In this document: piece after piece, positions 42,456-49,903 of the stretch
Position numbering within the stretch: position 1 is the first letter of the stretch
Layout of the letters: every line of letters begins with the position of its first letter
From: Pseudomonas mohnii
GTDB lineage: Bacteria; Pseudomonadota; Gammaproteobacteria; Pseudomonadales; Pseudomonadaceae
Assembly: GCF_900105115.1 (NCBI RefSeq)
Contig: NZ_FNRV01000001.1
Span: forward strand, 5,130,501-5,194,500
Direction of reading: 5' to 3'
Length of the DNA stretch: 64,000 bases
Program-made: the position numbers and the translations under genes
Notes under the pieces: generated by a model
The model's database searches: none
What the model saw: the letters and a program-made list of their open reading frames with translations, nothing else
What the model was told of the DNA's origin: nothing

Positions 42456-42578
42456 TGAACTATAGGTTCACATTGGGTCAAGCACCAAAAGTACATAATT
42501 TTCAGAAAGTACGCATTTGTAGGATTTCGCGCGATTGCCTGCAGGGGGATTTACCGCGAACCAATGGTTCGCTATCCT
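42456..42578 (+). promoter_or_regulatory. operator cluster and promoter of the DUF1654 gene
   Basis: TGAACTATAGGTTCA (42456-42470) matches the palindrome overlapping the repressor start codon at 45267-45283. A related site AGCACCAAAAGTACA (42481-42495) follows. A promoter TTTACC (42550-42555), 17-bp spacer, TATCCT (42573-42578) has the perfect palindrome GCGAACCAATGGTTCGC (42556-42572) exactly filling the spacer. This is a strongly repressible layout, probably under the phage repressor or Cro (inference). Confidence 0.6.
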
Positions 42579-42619
42579 TCGCAAAACTGTATGGATGTAC
42601 AGCATTCAAGGAGCAATGC

Positions 42620-42940
42620 ATGGGCGTGATGCAGCAACAAAAAGAGCAGCAACGAGTTGAGCTGACAGGTATCGAGCGGCTTAACCTTCGAGTGTCAAAT
42701 ATGATCAATCACCCGGTTGCGCAGGTTCAGCGCTGGGTGACGATCCATCGGCTCGACACGGATGGTGAGAGGGAGTGGGAGGAGGTGATGAGCGTACTAT
42801 CTGAGGTGGACGGGATAGAAATGACGTTCAATGACGAGAATGAATCAGTCACGCTGAGGTGGGAACCGTCACCTGGGGACGCTCATCAGGTTGAAGCGCA
42901 AGACGAATTCATGTCCGCCGAAGAGCCCGCACCGTTCTGA
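42620..42940 (+). CDS. DUF1654-family protein
   Basis: 106 residues. GIERLNLRVSNMINHPVAQV and the later EVDGIEMTFNDENESVTLRW match the DUF1654 family of Pseudomonas and its phages, whose function is not established. AAGGAG lies 8 bp before the ATG at 42620. It is rightward, against its neighbours, and sits behind a dedicated operator-laden promoter, so it is probably induced with the lytic cycle. Confidence 0.78.
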   Translation: MGVMQQQKEQQRVELTGIERLNLRVSNMINHPVAQVQRWVTIHRLDTDGEREWEEVMSVLSEVDGIEMTFNDENESVTLRWEPSPGDAHQVEAQDEFMSAEEPAPF

Positions 42941-42951
42941 TGATCACAAAA

Positions 42952-42972
42952 AAGCCCGCGCTCGGCGGGCTT
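42952..42972. terminator. bidirectional terminator hairpin
   Basis: AAGCCCGC-GCTCG-GCGGGCTT just after the DUF1654 stop. On the minus strand a six-T run follows the stem; on the plus strand only TT follows. Confidence 0.65.
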
Positions 42973-43075
42973 CGATGGGGTGCAGGGCGACCGAAAATCA
43001 GCAGGCCGTTACGTTATTTGCAGGTCAATGCCTGCGAGGGGTAGGGGGTGATGCAGGGATCTGAAGGACGGAAAC

Positions 43076-43100
43076 GAAAAGCCCGGCACATGGCCGGGCT
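43076..43100 (-). terminator. intrinsic terminator of the YafO-type toxin gene
   Basis: Read on the minus strand, AGCCCGGC-CATGT-GCCGGGCT followed by TTTCG begins 5 bp after the toxin stop codon. Confidence 0.75.
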
Positions 43101-43104
43101 TGAT

Positions 43105-43545
43105 CTAATTTCTGTCGCGCCAATCTTTTGCGAGGCGAGCCAGGTATTTCATTGTTGCTCTGTCCCGGCTTTTACCATGAGCATCCGGCCAGAGAAAGGC
43201 TAGTATTAAATACCTGTCCTCCTCCAGCTCGCCCGGCACATAAACCAAGGCAGCATCTTCGTTTGGCTTACCCCTAGAGCACGTTCGCTGGTTGCGTGGA
43301 AGGTTTTCAGGGAATTGTGCGGGTGGAATCTTTATGTGGATATGCATCAAACAAGCTTGAACGGCCTGAGGCGGCTGCATATAAGCAGTATCTTTACCGA
43401 AGATACTCGGAAGCACCTCTCTGCCCGACTCGATATAGCGAGTAAATTCAGATTTGAGGATGGTTGAAAGCCCAGGGTGCTTGAGGTCAATCGGGTGGAA
43501 AAATTCTGTAAACGTCCCTGTATGGAAATACACCTCGACAGCCAT
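43105..43545 (-). CDS. YafO-family toxin (putative mRNA interferase)
   Basis: 146 residues. The pattern follows E. coli YafO: LPSIFGKDTAY (45-55), HIHI (68-71), DAALVYVPG (97-105) and LAFLWPDAH (115-123) in the same order and spacing. YafO cleaves mRNA in a ribosome-dependent way. The start at 43545 has AAGGG upstream and lies 8 bp after the stop of the partner gene, so the two are an operon with the toxin second, as in yafNO. A terminator follows directly. Confidence 0.75.
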   Translation of the reverse strand: MAVEVYFHTGTFTEFFHPIDLKHPGLSTILKSEFTRYIESGREVLPSIFGKDTAYMQPPQAVQACLMHIHIKIPPAQFPENLPRNQRTCSRGKPNEDAALVYVPGELEEDRYLILAFLWPDAHGKSRDRATMKYLARLAKDWRDRN

Positions 43546-43553
43546 TTTATCCC

Positions 43554-44057
43554 TTAGGCGAGCTCGCTGAGTCTTCTAGTAGTATGGTCAGCTAGAGCCC
43601 TGAGCCCTGCAGGAGATGCTGCGCTCTCAAACTCCTCCGGAACGACAAAGAATTGCCTATAGAAGCTGTCTAGCATCGCCAGGCGAGTTCGTGTTTTGGC
43701 AATCGCGCGGCGGAGGGTCAGATGGTCGGAGGAAAGCTCGGTCGGCACAACTGCAGCTTTTAGGGACGACTCTAGAGTTCGAGTGGCACTTAGCAGTTCC
43801 ATGTTGCGGAGGAATCGCTTGTCATCAAACGTATTGGAGTCGTAGGCGAGCCTGAGAGCCTCGGTGTAGATTGAATCGAGCTCCTGCCAGCCTTTGGTCA
43901 GCTCAGCAATGGTTTGCCGCAAATCGCGAACCTTGGGGTGCCTATGGGTTGCTTCATGACTTGCATGCGCATGCCCCACAGGCTGGATCGCGGAATAATC
44001 CCCCACCAATGCCAAAGCCGTGACTATCAAAGTCGAAGCTGTTGCTCTGATGGACAT
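43554..44057 (-). CDS. partner of the YafO-type toxin, possible novel antitoxin
   Basis: 167 residues, not similar in length or sequence to YafN (about 97 residues, Phd-like). The N terminus is hydrophobic (MSIRATASTLIVTALALVGD), then helical segments follow (DLRQTIAELTKGWQELDSIY, LRRAIAKTRTRLAMLDSFYR). A strong GGAGGT site fixes the start. Upstream lies one of three 36-bp inverted repeats. It may be an unrelated-fold antitoxin, or simply co-transcribed; the membrane-like N terminus is odd for an antitoxin of a cytoplasmic toxin. Confidence 0.6.
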   Translation of the reverse strand: MSIRATASTLIVTALALVGDYSAIQPVGHAHASHEATHRHPKVRDLRQTIAELTKGWQELDSIYTEALRLAYDSNTFDDKRFLRNMELLSATRTLESSLKAAVVPTELSSDHLTLRRAIAKTRTRLAMLDSFYRQFFVVPEEFESAASPAGLRALADHTTRRLSELA

Positions 44058-44141
44058 GATTACCTCCCTGCGGGCGTTAAATTTTGTACTGAAACCGGAG
44101 CGCGATTATCAACAGCGTGCTACCTAAGTCAAATGAAATCG

Positions 44142-44177
44142 CGCGACACGAAATTAGATTTACGAAAACGTGTCGCG
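44142..44177 (-). promoter_or_regulatory. 36-bp inverted-repeat site, copy A
   Basis: CGCGACACG (44142-44150), 18-bp spacer, CGTGTCGCG (44169-44177). Read on the minus strand the spacer starts TTTTCGTAAATC, matching copies B and C in orientation with the downstream gene. It lies 85 bp upstream of the toxin-partner gene. Downstream on the plus strand, AACCTGAAGGTT (44199-44210) is a second small palindrome. The rest of the 44058-44420 interval has no large gene. Confidence 0.65.
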
Positions 44178-44310
44178 TACCCGATTCGAGTGTAATCGAA
44201 CCTGAAGGTTTCACCCTGAGTAACTGCTGAAGAGATTAGCCGTTCGTCTTGTAAGAGAATGCTTACAAGGACCGCGACATGACCCTTCCTGCCGCGATCG
44301 AATCACAGCC

Positions 44311-44382
44311 TCATAACCCGAGCAGGGCTACAGCCTCTTTCAGGTCGCGGCGCAGCTCTTGGTTGGGCTTGGTGAGAGGCAT
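44311..44382 (-). CDS. possible 23-residue peptide downstream of the repressor
   Basis: MPLTKPNQELRRDLKEAVAL then LGL, a short amphipathic helix with GGGAG 8 bp before the ATG. It follows the repressor gene on the same strand. Only the ribosome site and position support it. Confidence 0.3.
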   Translation of the reverse strand: MPLTKPNQELRRDLKEAVALLGL

Positions 44383-44420
44383 GGAGGGGCTCCCATTGAG
44401 TCGTCTACGGCGGAATATCA

Positions 44421-45275
44421 CTAAACTAAATTAGCGTTCCACACCAACAGCACCCGAGACTGTATGTAGGTTTCATCTATGAAGATGTCCTCGGCTTTGT
44501 GCTTCCGGTTGTCCGATATCATCTTGAGCTTGTCCTTCCCTTTCATCTGCAAGCGCTTGATGTACTGAAAGCCTTGGTACGAAAAGAAGTAGATCCCGTC
44601 GCCGACGAAGTCCTTGATGCTGATATCCACCAGCAATGGATCGCCGTGCTTTATGGTCGGCGCCATCGACTGACCCCAGCCGGTGATAATCTTCAGGTGG
44701 TAGTGCTCTTTGAATTCGACACCCATGGCCCGGAGCTGGGAGGGGCTAATGCGCACGTCCTGAAGCATTTCGGGAAAGTCGTGATTGACCTCGCCATCAC
44801 CCATAGCTCCACGTATGTCGTAATGCGCGATCCAGACCTCATCGCCGACCTTTCCGGGCTTGTAGGCGTCTCGCACAAGTACGCCACCAGCCTCTTCAGC
44901 ATCGTCGCCTTCTGCGATGGCTAGCAGCTTTTGCAGTTTGTCGTTACCGAGACTCTTGCCCGCCAGCATTTCGCGGATTTTATCGGCGGCAGTGGGCGCC
45001 TGCTCAGGCGCAGCTGGGCTCACTGACAAGTCAGGACCCTCGCCAGAGGCATGTTGCAGCCACTCGATCTTCACGCCGAGAAAGGATGCGATCGCCTGCA
45101 TCTTGGCGGGGCCAGGGATGGACTCCCCATTCAGCCATTTGCTAGCAGCCTTCGGCGTGACCTTGGCAACTTCAGCGAGGCGAGCGCCCGCGCCCCATTG
45201 ATCAATGCCTTTGGCGGCAACTGATTTCTTAAGGCGGGAGGCGAACGCGGCGCGAATCTCTTCTATTTGAACCAT
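44421..45275 (-). CDS. phage repressor (HTH plus S24 LexA-like peptidase)
   Basis: 284 residues. The N-terminal HTH spans about 10-70 (ARLAEVAKVTPKAASKWLNG) and the C-terminal S24 domain about 145-280. Catalytic S203 is in GWGQSMAPTIKHGD and K240 in FQYIKRLQ; a candidate Ala-Gly cleavage site is A129-G130. It should be the CI-type repressor inactivated through RecA. The ATG at 45275 lies inside an operator, with GATATT 6 bp upstream and no ribosome site, which fits a leaderless transcript like lambda PRM. Confidence 0.9.
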   Translation of the reverse strand: MVQIEEIRAAFASRLKKSVAAKGIDQWGAGARLAEVAKVTPKAASKWLNGESIPGPAKMQAIASFLGVKIEWLQHASGEGPDLSVSPAAPEQAPTAADKIREMLAGKSLGNDKLQKLLAIAEGDDAEEAGGVLVRDAYKPGKVGDEVWIAHYDIRGAMGDGEVNHDFPEMLQDVRISPSQLRAMGVEFKEHYHLKIITGWGQSMAPTIKHGDPLLVDISIKDFVGDGIYFFSYQGFQYIKRLQMKGKDKLKMISDNRKHKAEDIFIDETYIQSRVLLVWNANLV

Positions 45276-45339
45276 AGGTTCAATATCGCATGCCCTTGCA
45301 TGTACTTTCAGTTCCGACATAATATGTACTGTAAGTTCA
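45267..45339. promoter_or_regulatory. cI/cro operator-promoter region
   Basis: Three related sites: TTGAACCATAGGTTCAA (45267-45283), TGTACTTTCAGTTCC (45301-45315) and TGTACTGTAAGTTCA (45325-45339), consensus TGWACYNTNRGTTCA, with centres 33 and 24 bp apart. Rightward promoter: TTGCAT (45296-45301), 16 bp, CATAAT (45318-45323). Leftward promoter: CTGAAA (45311-45306), 18 bp, GATATT (45287-45282). All sites overlap or flank these promoters, as in lambda OR. Confidence 0.7.
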
Positions 45340-45358
45340 TAATTGACTCGGAGGCCTT

Positions 45359-45598
45359 ATGCGGCCGCTCAAGAAATCTATCGATGACGCTGGGGGTGTT
45401 CCAGCTGTCGCGCTGGCCTGCGGAAAGTCACCTCGAGCTGTTTACAAGTGGCTTACAGCTGACTGTTTGCCGCGCACTGAATACACCGGTGAGACGCGCT
45501 ATGCCGAACGAATTGCCGCTCTGGCTGCTGCGAATGGAAAACCATTCCAGCCGTCTTGGCTGCTCTCGGAAGCTCACCCAAAGAAGTCCGCCGCCTAA
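45359..45598 (+). CDS. Cro-like regulator (YdaS type)
   Basis: 79 residues starting MRPLKKSIDDAGGVPAVALA. The helix-turn-helix GGVPAVALACGKSPRAVYKW has the YdaS/Cro pattern, and TEYTGETRYAERIAALAAAN is typical of the C-terminal half. CGGAGG lies 6 bp before the ATG. It is divergent from the repressor across the operator region and starts the rightward early transcript. Confidence 0.85.
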   Translation: MRPLKKSIDDAGGVPAVALACGKSPRAVYKWLTADCLPRTEYTGETRYAERIAALAAANGKPFQPSWLLSEAHPKKSAA

Positions 45599-45807
45599 CC
45601 CACAACCCGCTGCGAACTGAGCGAAGCAGTCGCCCGCTCAAACCCTCGCAGCTCTTCACGACCAAGCCGATCCCGTAACGGACCGGCAACCCTTTCAAAC
45701 GCAGGCCAAAGCCTGAGTTGAGACGACAAGGGAAGGGTGGAAGCCAAGGCAACCACCAAGCAGCAAAGGGCGGCTACCTCGCCTTGAAGTTCGGAAGAGT
45801 CGGTCAT
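45595..45807 (-). CDS. small phage protein opposite to the early operon
   Basis: 70 residues starting MTDSSELQGEVAALCCLVVA. The N-terminal half is hydrophobic (ALCCLVVALASTLPLSS) and the C-terminal half charged. Its stop overlaps the cro stop region by 4 bp on the other strand. It could be an antisense-placed accessory gene, or spurious. Confidence 0.45.
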   Translation of the reverse strand: MTDSSELQGEVAALCCLVVALASTLPLSSQLRLWPAFERVAGPLRDRLGREELRGFERATASLSSQRVVG

Positions 45808-45890
45808 GGATGCGTCCCTGATCAGTTGATGGACACATTTTGCAACTCGTGATGGCACGCAGCCACATAAACAAATTAGAGGTTTTAGGA

Positions 45891-46313
45891 ATGCAAGAAT
45901 TTCTGAGGGCGTGTGACGTAGCCGTTGAAGAGGCGAACACCAAGAACCTTGCGACCTTGATGTGCATGCCGCCAGTGAGCCTGCTTCAGCGTGCCAACGC
46001 GAACTACGACGGCGCCTGGTTCAATGTGAAGCATCTGTACGCCCTATTGCTGCACACCGAAGACATGCGCCCGCTCGAAGCTTTGGCGGGCGAGTTCGGT
46101 TACGCAGTCGTGCCCAAGGTTCAACCCGCGCCGATTGACCTGCATCAGGCACTGAATCGTGTCGCTCTGGAGTTCGCCGAGCTGACAGTCGAGACGCACG
46201 CCGCGCTGAGCGATGGTCGAGTCGACCAAGTGGAGCGCGCCCGAATCATGAAGGAAATCACCCATATCAAAGTGGCGATTGCCCAGTACGAGGCCTCAGT
46301 GAAGGCCGCTTGA
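45891..46313 (+). CDS. phage CII-like regulatory protein (CP76 family)
   Basis: 140 residues starting MQEFLRACDVAVEEANTKNL. MPPVSLLQRANANYDGAWFN and the helical C terminus match the Phage_CP76/CII family, which activates lysogeny genes. The ATG at 45891 has GAGG 7 bp upstream and is preferred over the one 51 bp earlier. It is second in the rightward early operon after cro. Confidence 0.8.
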   Translation: MQEFLRACDVAVEEANTKNLATLMCMPPVSLLQRANANYDGAWFNVKHLYALLLHTEDMRPLEALAGEFGYAVVPKVQPAPIDLHQALNRVALEFAELTVETHAALSDGRVDQVERARIMKEITHIKVAIAQYEASVKAA

Positions 46314-46381
46314 ATCCCAGAAATGAGAAAGCCGACGTACGAGGTCGGCTTTTTCGATACAGCAATGTGTGGAGAGATTAT

Positions 46382-47167
46382 ATGCACACCACCAGCGACT
46401 CCATCAATACCCCGAACCATGTCGCGACACGTTTTGTTAATTCTGAAAACGTGTCGCGTATCTCTGCTTTGTGCGGAATCAAGATCAAGCAGGACGAGGA
46501 GGGGCGTTATTGCCTCAACGATCTGCATCGCGCAGCAGTTGCCGACGGTGCCAATAAGCGCACCAAAGAGCCCGCCAAGTTCATGGCGACCGAACCGTTC
46601 AATGAAATGGTGCTGGAATTAACTACCCAGAATCCGGGTAGTTTGCCAGTGGCAACTATTGAGGGTCGCAACGGCGGCACCTACGTTGCGAGGGAGCTGA
46701 TCTACGCCTACGCCATGTGGGTGAATGCTCGCTTCCATCTGCATGTCATCCGCACCTTCGATGCCGTGGTTATCGGCCGCATTGAGTTCGTTGAAAGCCG
46801 CCATGCCCGCGAACGCGCTCGTCTCGAAGCCCCCGCCCTGACCGACGCCATCAAGCATGGTCGCCTGGCTGCCGGGAAAGAGATCAAGCACTACCACTTC
46901 AGCACCGAGTTCGACCTGATCAATCGCATCGCCCTGGGTATGCCGTCGAAGCAGTACCGGGTCGCCCACTGCATCGGCCCGACTGAAGCTATCCGCGACC
47001 ACCTGACGCCCTGCGAGATCCGCTGCATTGAACACCTGCAGCGCGTCAACGCATCGCTGATCGATGTGGGCATGCCTTATGAGGCCCGCAAAGAGCAGCT
47101 GAGCAAGATCTACATCCAGCGCCATAGCCGTGCGCTTCTCTCTGAAATCAAGCGCCTGGAGTTCTGA
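46382..47167 (+). CDS. KilA-N domain phage protein
   Basis: 261 residues. The KilA-N domain lies at about 30-130 (EGRYCLNDLHRAAVADGANK, then GTYVARELIYAYAMWVNARF), a DNA-binding fold of phage antirepressors and regulators; the C-terminal half is a family-specific helical domain. The ATG at 46382 has GGAGAG upstream. Codons 14-26 contain a copy of the 36-bp inverted repeat, so the gene may be autoregulated or its mRNA may fold there. Confidence 0.85.
   Translation: MHTTSDSINTPNHVATRFVNSENVSRISALCGIKIKQDEEGRYCLNDLHRAAVADGANKRTKEPAKFMATEPFNEMVLELTTQNPGSLPVATIEGRNGGTYVARELIYAYAMWVNARFHLHVIRTFDAVVIGRIEFVESRHARERARLEAPALTDAIKHGRLAAGKEIKHYHFSTEFDLINRIALGMPSKQYRVAHCIGPTEAIRDHLTPCEIRCIEHLQRVNASLIDVGMPYEARKEQLSKIYIQRHSRALLSEIKRLEF
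46423..46458 (+). promoter_or_regulatory. 36-bp inverted-repeat site, copy B
   Basis: CGCGACACG (46423-46431), 18-bp spacer starting TTTT and ending AAAA, CGTGTCGCG (46450-46458). With the T/A flanks the arms extend to 13 perfect base pairs. It lies inside the 5' coding part of the KilA-N gene. Confidence 0.65.
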
Positions 47168-47169
47168 TC

Positions 47170-47490
47170 ATGGCCAACCTCACTTATCAGCAACTTTATG
47201 AGCGCACAGCCCAAGCAGGTCTTGCCCACTTTCGCGCACAAAACACCAAGAAAGCCCTTCAGTCAGAACTGAGGTCGATGTACGACACGTTTTTCAAGGC
47301 TAACGGTCGCCCATCCGGCCGCTTTGATCAGTACAACGATGACTTCCTTCCGGTGATGAGCTTCACCGAAGCGCAGTTCGAGCGTGTGCGGGCCGCCAAA
47401 AAGATCGAGTACAACGCTCTTCGTCGGTACCGGACTGCGGTCGGCGCCCTGGATCGCTTCGTGGATGCCTTTTCTGAGGAGCGCCAATGA
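47170..47490 (+). CDS. phage protein of unknown function
   Basis: 106 residues, helical and charged (MANLTYQQLYERTAQAGLAH, FERVRAAKKIEYNALRRYRT). It starts 2 bp after the KilA-N stop and overlaps the replication gene start by 4 bp. Its place in the replication operon suggests an accessory role; no domain recognised. Confidence 0.65.
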   Translation: MANLTYQQLYERTAQAGLAHFRAQNTKKALQSELRSMYDTFFKANGRPSGRFDQYNDDFLPVMSFTEAQFERVRAAKKIEYNALRRYRTAVGALDRFVDAFSEERQ

Positions 47491-48326
47491 TGCATTACTT
47501 CAAACGTAACATCGGCGACTACCACAAGAAGGCCGGACGGCTCTCAATGCTTGAGCACGGTTCGTACACGTTAATCATGGACGCGTGCTACGACCGTGAA
47601 CGCTTCCCTACGCTTGAAGAAGCTATCGACTGGTGCTGGGCCAGATCGGAAGAAGAAATCTCTGCCGTCAAATTTGTCCTGAGCAAGTTCTTCACCTTGA
47701 TTGACGGGGTCTACACGCAAGAACGCATTGCGGACGAGATTGCCGCTTATCAAGAAAGGGCGGAGAAGAACAAGCAGATTGCTATTGATCGCGAGAACAA
47801 GCGCAAGGGTGTGCGCGCACCAGACGTACACGAAGCGTGCACGGATCGCCACCTAACCATTAACCAAGAACCACTAACCAATAACCAAGAACCAGAAGAT
47901 CAACACAACACTCACAGCGCGGGTGAGCCGATTTCGGATTTCGAGCCAGAGCAGATCGAAGAGCCTGTCCTGGTCGAAGAGCCACCGCTTCCTGTCGACC
48001 CAAAGGCGCCAGTCGAAATGACGCTGGACTGGGAGCCAGACATCAAGCTGCTGAAAAACTACGCCCTTCGCATGACGTTGCCGGTGGAGATATTCACTTC
48101 CGAGGCAACCGCCGCGTTCGTCTGCCATTACACGGCATCTGGCCGCATGGAGACTCAAGACACCTGGGTGAGCCTATTGGTGAAGTGGGTCAAGACCGAT
48201 CAGAACAAGGCGAGCAATGTTCGCCAGTTCCCGAAGCGTGAAAGCAAATCCCGTCACAGCGGCTTCTCTGATCTCGACTACACCGCTGGCCTGACTCAGC
48301 GGGAGGATGGCACCTATGCGTTCTGA
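47487..48326 (+). CDS. DUF1376/DnaT-like replication protein
   Basis: 279 residues. The N-terminal DUF1376 domain (MHYFKRNIGDYHKKAGRLSM, GSYTLIMDACYDRERFPTLE) is joined by a Pro/Glu-rich linker to a C-terminal DnaT-like DNA-binding domain (EMTLDWEPDIKLLKNYALRM). It should act like lambda O or DnaT, opening the origin and recruiting the helicase loader encoded next. The linker region contains a 21-bp direct repeat that may be part of the phage origin. Confidence 0.85.
   Translation: MMHYFKRNIGDYHKKAGRLSMLEHGSYTLIMDACYDRERFPTLEEAIDWCWARSEEEISAVKFVLSKFFTLIDGVYTQERIADEIAAYQERAEKNKQIAIDRENKRKGVRAPDVHEACTDRHLTINQEPLTNNQEPEDQHNTHSAGEPISDFEPEQIEEPVLVEEPPLPVDPKAPVEMTLDWEPDIKLLKNYALRMTLPVEIFTSEATAAFVCHYTASGRMETQDTWVSLLVKWVKTDQNKASNVRQFPKRESKSRHSGFSDLDYTAGLTQREDGTYAF
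47854..47895. repeat. two 21-bp direct repeats inside the replication gene
   Basis: TAACCATTAACCAAGAACCA (from 47854) and TAACCAATAACCAAGAACCA (from 47875) are adjacent units differing at two of 21 positions, AT-richer than the surroundings. Similar iterons inside replication genes mark origins in lambdoid phages. Confidence 0.6.
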
Positions 48327-49122
48327 AAAAATCGTTTCGATGCCTAGCGCCATCCCGGCCCCACAGCAAGCCACTGGCGTCTGTGAGGAGCACGGCCAGT
48401 TCCCGCAGAAGCTGACGGTGATCATGGGCAAGGAGTTCAAGACGGGCTGCCCTGAGTGCGGCCGCATCCGTACCGAGGAAGAGGCTGCGCGCAAGGAGGC
48501 CCAGGAATCCCAACTGCTCCGCATGCGGATGGCCGAAAAGCTCGGGGCAGCGCTGATTCCGAAGCGGTTCTCTGGCAAGACCTTTGCGGGGTACATCGCC
48601 ACTAGCGCCGAACAGCAGAAGGCGTTGAAAACTTGCGCCCGGTACGCCGCCGAGTTCCCGCAGATCGCCGAATCTGGCCGCTGCCTGTTGCTGCTGGGCA
48701 AGCCCGGTACCGGTAAGACGCACCTGGCCGTGGCAATCGCCAACGAGATCATGGCCAAGTCGAGCGCCACTGCCGTGTATCGAACCATCGGATCGGTGCT
48801 CCAGGCCATCCGCGCCACCTACGACCGCACTAGCGACCAGAGCGAAAGCCAGATCCTGTCGAGCCTCATCAGCCCCTCGCTGCTGATCCTCGATGAGATC
48901 GGCGTGAGCAAGGAGAAGCCAAGCGACTTCGAGCTGACCACCTTGTTCGCAATCATCAATGGCCGCTACGAGGAGCTGCGACCCACTGTCATCGTCTCCA
49001 ACCTCGACGCCAGGGCGCTGGCCTCGGCTGTTGGCGAACGTTGCGCAGATCGACTGCGAGAGGGCGGGGTCATCGTGCAGCCGTTCGAGTGGGAATCGCA
49101 ACGCGGCAAGGAGGGTTTCTGA
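48316..49122 (+). CDS. DnaC-like helicase-loader ATPase
   Basis: 268 residues. Walker A LLLGKPGTGKTHLAVA (about residues 130-145) and Walker B LLILDEIG identify an AAA+ DnaC/IstB-type ATPase; a cysteine cluster precedes it (CEEHGQ, GCPECGRI), as in phage DnaC homologues. It would load host DnaB at the phage origin. The ATG at 48316 lies 9 bp after GGAGG and overlaps the upstream gene by 11 bp. Confidence 0.92.
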   Translation: MRSEKIVSMPSAIPAPQQATGVCEEHGQFPQKLTVIMGKEFKTGCPECGRIRTEEEAARKEAQESQLLRMRMAEKLGAALIPKRFSGKTFAGYIATSAEQQKALKTCARYAAEFPQIAESGRCLLLLGKPGTGKTHLAVAIANEIMAKSSATAVYRTIGSVLQAIRATYDRTSDQSESQILSSLISPSLLILDEIGVSKEKPSDFELTTLFAIINGRYEELRPTVIVSNLDARALASAVGERCADRLREGGVIVQPFEWESQRGKEGF

Positions 49123-49406
49123 TGAGAGATCACACCGACAGAGCTGGGATTCGGTGCGCTGCCGCCGCCATCGCACTTGCCATGTTCATTACCGTCATCT
49201 GGGGGCCGGTCAATACCATCTGGATCGCTCCCTGGATTTACGAGGGCACGTCGTTTGGCTCTCTGGCATGGCGCAAGGCATGGGTTGTGAATGGCTGGAT
49301 TCTCATTTCTCCCGTCGTAATCGCCTTTGGCTACTGCATCTTCACGATGGCCAGAGCTATTCGCAAAGACGAAATCGAGCGCGAGTCGAAGAGGGCGGCC
49401 CGATGA
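49122..49406 (+). CDS. small two-helix membrane protein
   Basis: 94 residues. Two transmembrane helices (about 9-29 CAAAAIALAMFITVIWG and 58-76 GWILISPVVIAFGYCIF) and a basic C-terminal tail. It starts within the TGATG overlap with the helicase-loader stop. Membrane proteins in this position can alter host physiology or exclude other phages; function unknown. Confidence 0.65.
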   Translation: MRDHTDRAGIRCAAAAIALAMFITVIWGPVNTIWIAPWIYEGTSFGSLAWRKAWVVNGWILISPVVIAFGYCIFTMARAIRKDEIERESKRAAR

Positions 49407-49903
49407 ACGAATCACGCCAACAGCAAATGCTGGCCGGGCAGTCAGCCATTGCTCGCAAGGTGTTTGAAATTGTGCCGATCCAAGAATCCTGGGCGGCCTC
49501 CGAAATCTACGGCGCCCTCCGTGCTGCGAATACTGCTGCCGACACACGCACGGTGCGTCGCTGTCTCGGCGAGCTCAAAGACGCCGGACTTATCCGCGAG
49601 CCGGCGGGCGGCAAATTTCAACGTGATGCAGCAACCCCAAAACCCAAGAAGGAGCCAGTCATGACCCAGGCAACCAAGTCGACCGTTGTTTCGATCAAGA
49701 AGTCCGAAGGCGCCCTGGATGTCCTGGCCGCTCTGTCTGGCGAAGTGGTGAGCCTCTCTGACGAATTCAGCAAGCGGATGAAGGCGCTGGCCGGGCGCAT
49801 CGAGGAAGTAGCGCTCTCGGTTGAGGGAGAGCGGGAGAGCAATGCCGAAGCGATGGCCAAGCTCAAACAGTTTCAGGATCTGCTGAAGGGGCTCTCGCAA
49901 TGA
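49403..49903 (+). CDS. winged-helix phage protein with coiled-coil C terminus
   Basis: 166 residues. The N-terminal part (about 10-75) looks like a winged helix (ASEIYGALRAANTAADTRTV, CLGELKDAGLIREP); the C-terminal part is a coiled coil (about 110-165). Coupled by ATGA on both sides within the replication operon. Function unknown. Confidence 0.65.
   Translation: MNESRQQQMLAGQSAIARKVFEIVPIQESWAASEIYGALRAANTAADTRTVRRCLGELKDAGLIREPAGGKFQRDAATPKPKKEPVMTQATKSTVVSIKKSEGALDVLAALSGEVVSLSDEFSKRMKALAGRIEEVALSVEGERESNAEAMAKLKQFQDLLKGLSQ

Noticed and set aside
42254..42496. 80-codon minus-strand frame upstream of the DUF1654 gene
   Set aside because: It runs through the operator cluster, has no ribosome site and no recognisable protein features; the region looks regulatory.
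44142..44177. Reading the 36-bp inverted repeats as intrinsic terminators
   Set aside because: The loop of 18 bases is long, no T-run follows the stem, and one copy lies inside the KilA-N coding sequence.
47284..47300. Fourth copy of the 36-bp site (CGACACGTTTTTC)
   Set aside because: Only the left arm is present inside a coding sequence; no right arm lies at the required 18-bp distance.
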